Shown here: one piece after another, positions 63,171-64,000 of the stretch
How the letters are laid out: every line of letters starts with the position of its first letter
How positions within the stretch are numbered: the first letter of the stretch is position 1
Origin: Candidatus Binatus soli
Lineage (GTDB): Bacteria; Desulfobacterota; Binatia; Binatales; Binataceae
Length of the DNA: 64,000 bases
NCBI GenBank assembly: GCA_002479255.1
Contig: DLMJ01000038.1
Span: 9,290-73,289, forward strand
Direction: 5' to 3'
Made by a program: the position numbers and the translations under genes
The notes under the pieces: generated by a model
Told to the model about the DNA's origin: nothing
The model's database searches: none
Seen by the model: the letters and a program-made list of their open reading frames with translations, nothing else

Positions 63171-64000
63171 GACCCAATTTCTTTTTTTGGGCATCGATTG
63201 TCAAACCCCGATCCGGTGAGCAACGCATACGCAGGGCATCCTGTGCAAACCTGCGAGAATTTACACGAACGGTCCGGGCAAGAAAGAACGTGTTGGCCAA
63301 TCCGGCTGGAGTCCCAATTGACAGAAGTGACGATGTTGCCCATGGACATTGTCATTTCACGCCGATACAAAAAACAGGGCAGCACGTTCCCATCTGGCAT
63401 GACGCCAATTTTGCGAATGCCTCCATTACAACCTACGTAGATGCTGTCCAAGTCGCTCTGAGGGAGAGAGGCGTCGAATGCGACGTACGAAAAGGGAGCG
63501 TCAAAATAGACCCTTTTGCGAATCCGATGCCGATTAGAGTGAAATAGAGAGAAAAACCGGCGTGAATCCAAACAAAGATTCGTGTTCTGAGTGAGTCGGC
63601 CAACCGGAGTCGGGTTTCTCCAAACCCAAGCGCCACAGGTATGCAGTGAATTCACGAAATCGATCAACCTGTCGAGTTCGGCGACTGTCGGTTTCAAAAA
63701 GTTAGTGGATAACCCAAATGGGTAGCGACCGTCGACCAGTGCAATGGATTGGAATACTCGGTCCCTGGCGTTCTTGCGGCATGCCAGAAGAGAATACAAC
63801 GCCTCACTAAATCCCAGCAGGGAGATGTTGAGAACGACTGAGCATTCCTCAAACAGCGATAACCAACCCGTATCGATGAAGAAGGCGTTTGTTGTGAGAT
63901 TGATGCCTATCCCTAATGCGAACGCTTGGCGTATCAATCGCTCAATTGCAGGCCGCATTGCAGGCAGCAGCGGCTCTCCACCTAGGGAACCTCTGCACAG
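63131..64000 (-). CDS. Radical SAM/SPASM-domain enzyme (5' end beyond window)
   Basis: At least 290 codons of a second radical SAM protein. Upstream of an internal methionine the frame stays open to the window edge and reads LCRGSLGGEPLLPAMRP, the GGEP SAM-binding motif, so the CxxxCxxC loop lies outside. The C-terminal cluster region is intact: VGCNGGIRKIGVMPDGNVLP then CFLYRREM, SCPDRSCKFSQVCTGCPAYA and FDNRCPKKE. It overlaps the next gene by at least 40 bases, which implies translational coupling. Confidence 0.82.
   Translation of the reverse strand: MCRGSLGGEPLLPAMRPAIERLIRQAFALGIGINLTTNAFFIDTGWLSLFEECSVVLNISLLGFSEALYSLLACRKNARDRVFQSIALVDGRYPFGLSTNFLKPTVAELDRLIDFVNSLHTCGAWVWRNPTPVGRLTQNTNLCLDSRRFFSLFHSNRHRIRKRVYFDAPFSYVAFDASLPQSDLDSIYVGCNGGIRKIGVMPDGNVLPCFLYRREMTMSMGNIVTSVNWDSSRIGQHVLSCPDRSCKFSQVCTGCPAYALLTGSGFDNRCPKKEIGSCPSTIYPGTSSS

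Overview
The window is 64 kb of high-GC chromosomal DNA from a Gram-negative-type bacterium. It carries an outer-membrane secretin, a lipoprotein signal and Sec signal peptides. No rRNA or tRNA gene and no CRISPR array was found. Several features fit a soil lineage near the old Deltaproteobacteria or Candidatus Binatota: a K+-independent membrane pyrophosphatase, many CoA-ester enzymes (acyl-CoA dehydrogenase, two crotonases, a class III CoA-transferase), a hemX-hemA-hemC-cobA/hemD heme operon and a Tad pilus locus. That placement is inference from gene content and style, not proof.

Layout. 1-4.2 kb: the end of hppA, then an AT-richer stretch with a secreted unknown, an ICMT-like methyltransferase and a CPBP-type membrane protease. 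4.2-15.2 kb: a housekeeping run with a 3-hydroxyisobutyrate-dehydrogenase-like enzyme, two crotonases, a PPOX-fold protein, Mrp/ApbC, ferredoxin, inositol-3-phosphate synthase, CoaBC, uracil-DNA glycosylase, NfeD, a slipin and a phosphohistidine-type phosphatase. 15.2-18.7 kb (minus): RecO, a MoxR ATPase, and an AT-rich pair made of an Mrr-type nuclease and an unknown partner. 19-24.7 kb: CoA-transferase, a free-standing ClpX zinc finger, a methyltransferase, acyl-CoA dehydrogenase and a secreted protein with a pepsin-like DTGS motif. 24.9-29.3 kb (minus): gatCAB and an RCK potassium channel.

29.3-45.4 kb is the accessory and stress section. It holds a giant NHL/ASH-domain secreted protein, a Pcm-erythromycin-esterase fusion, Hsp20, three universal stress proteins, a DksA-like factor, CBS proteins, an MFS transporter, a second beta-propeller protein, a frameshifted ASH-domain gene, a receiver-hemerythrin-like fusion and a lipoprotein. 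Three times in this section genes lie between direct repeats. In two of the three cases the repeat is the 3' end of a neighbouring gene, which points to a modular insertion or duplication process.

45.5-53.9 kb (minus) is a Tad/Flp pilus operon (flp, a decayed second flp, cpaB, cpaC, cpaE/tadZ, tadA, tadB, tadC) ending in a clear terminator. No prepilin peptidase or minor pilins are in view. 54.4-61.3 kb is the tetrapyrrole block: a DUF192 gene, precorrin-2 dehydrogenase, hemX/ccsA-like, hemA, hemC, cobA-hemD, and convergent hemB. The last 2 kb (minus, AT-richer) holds two tandem radical SAM/SPASM enzymes. The upstream one runs off the window, and a small ORF lies downstream. This is the best candidate for an undescribed peptide- or protein-modifying system here.
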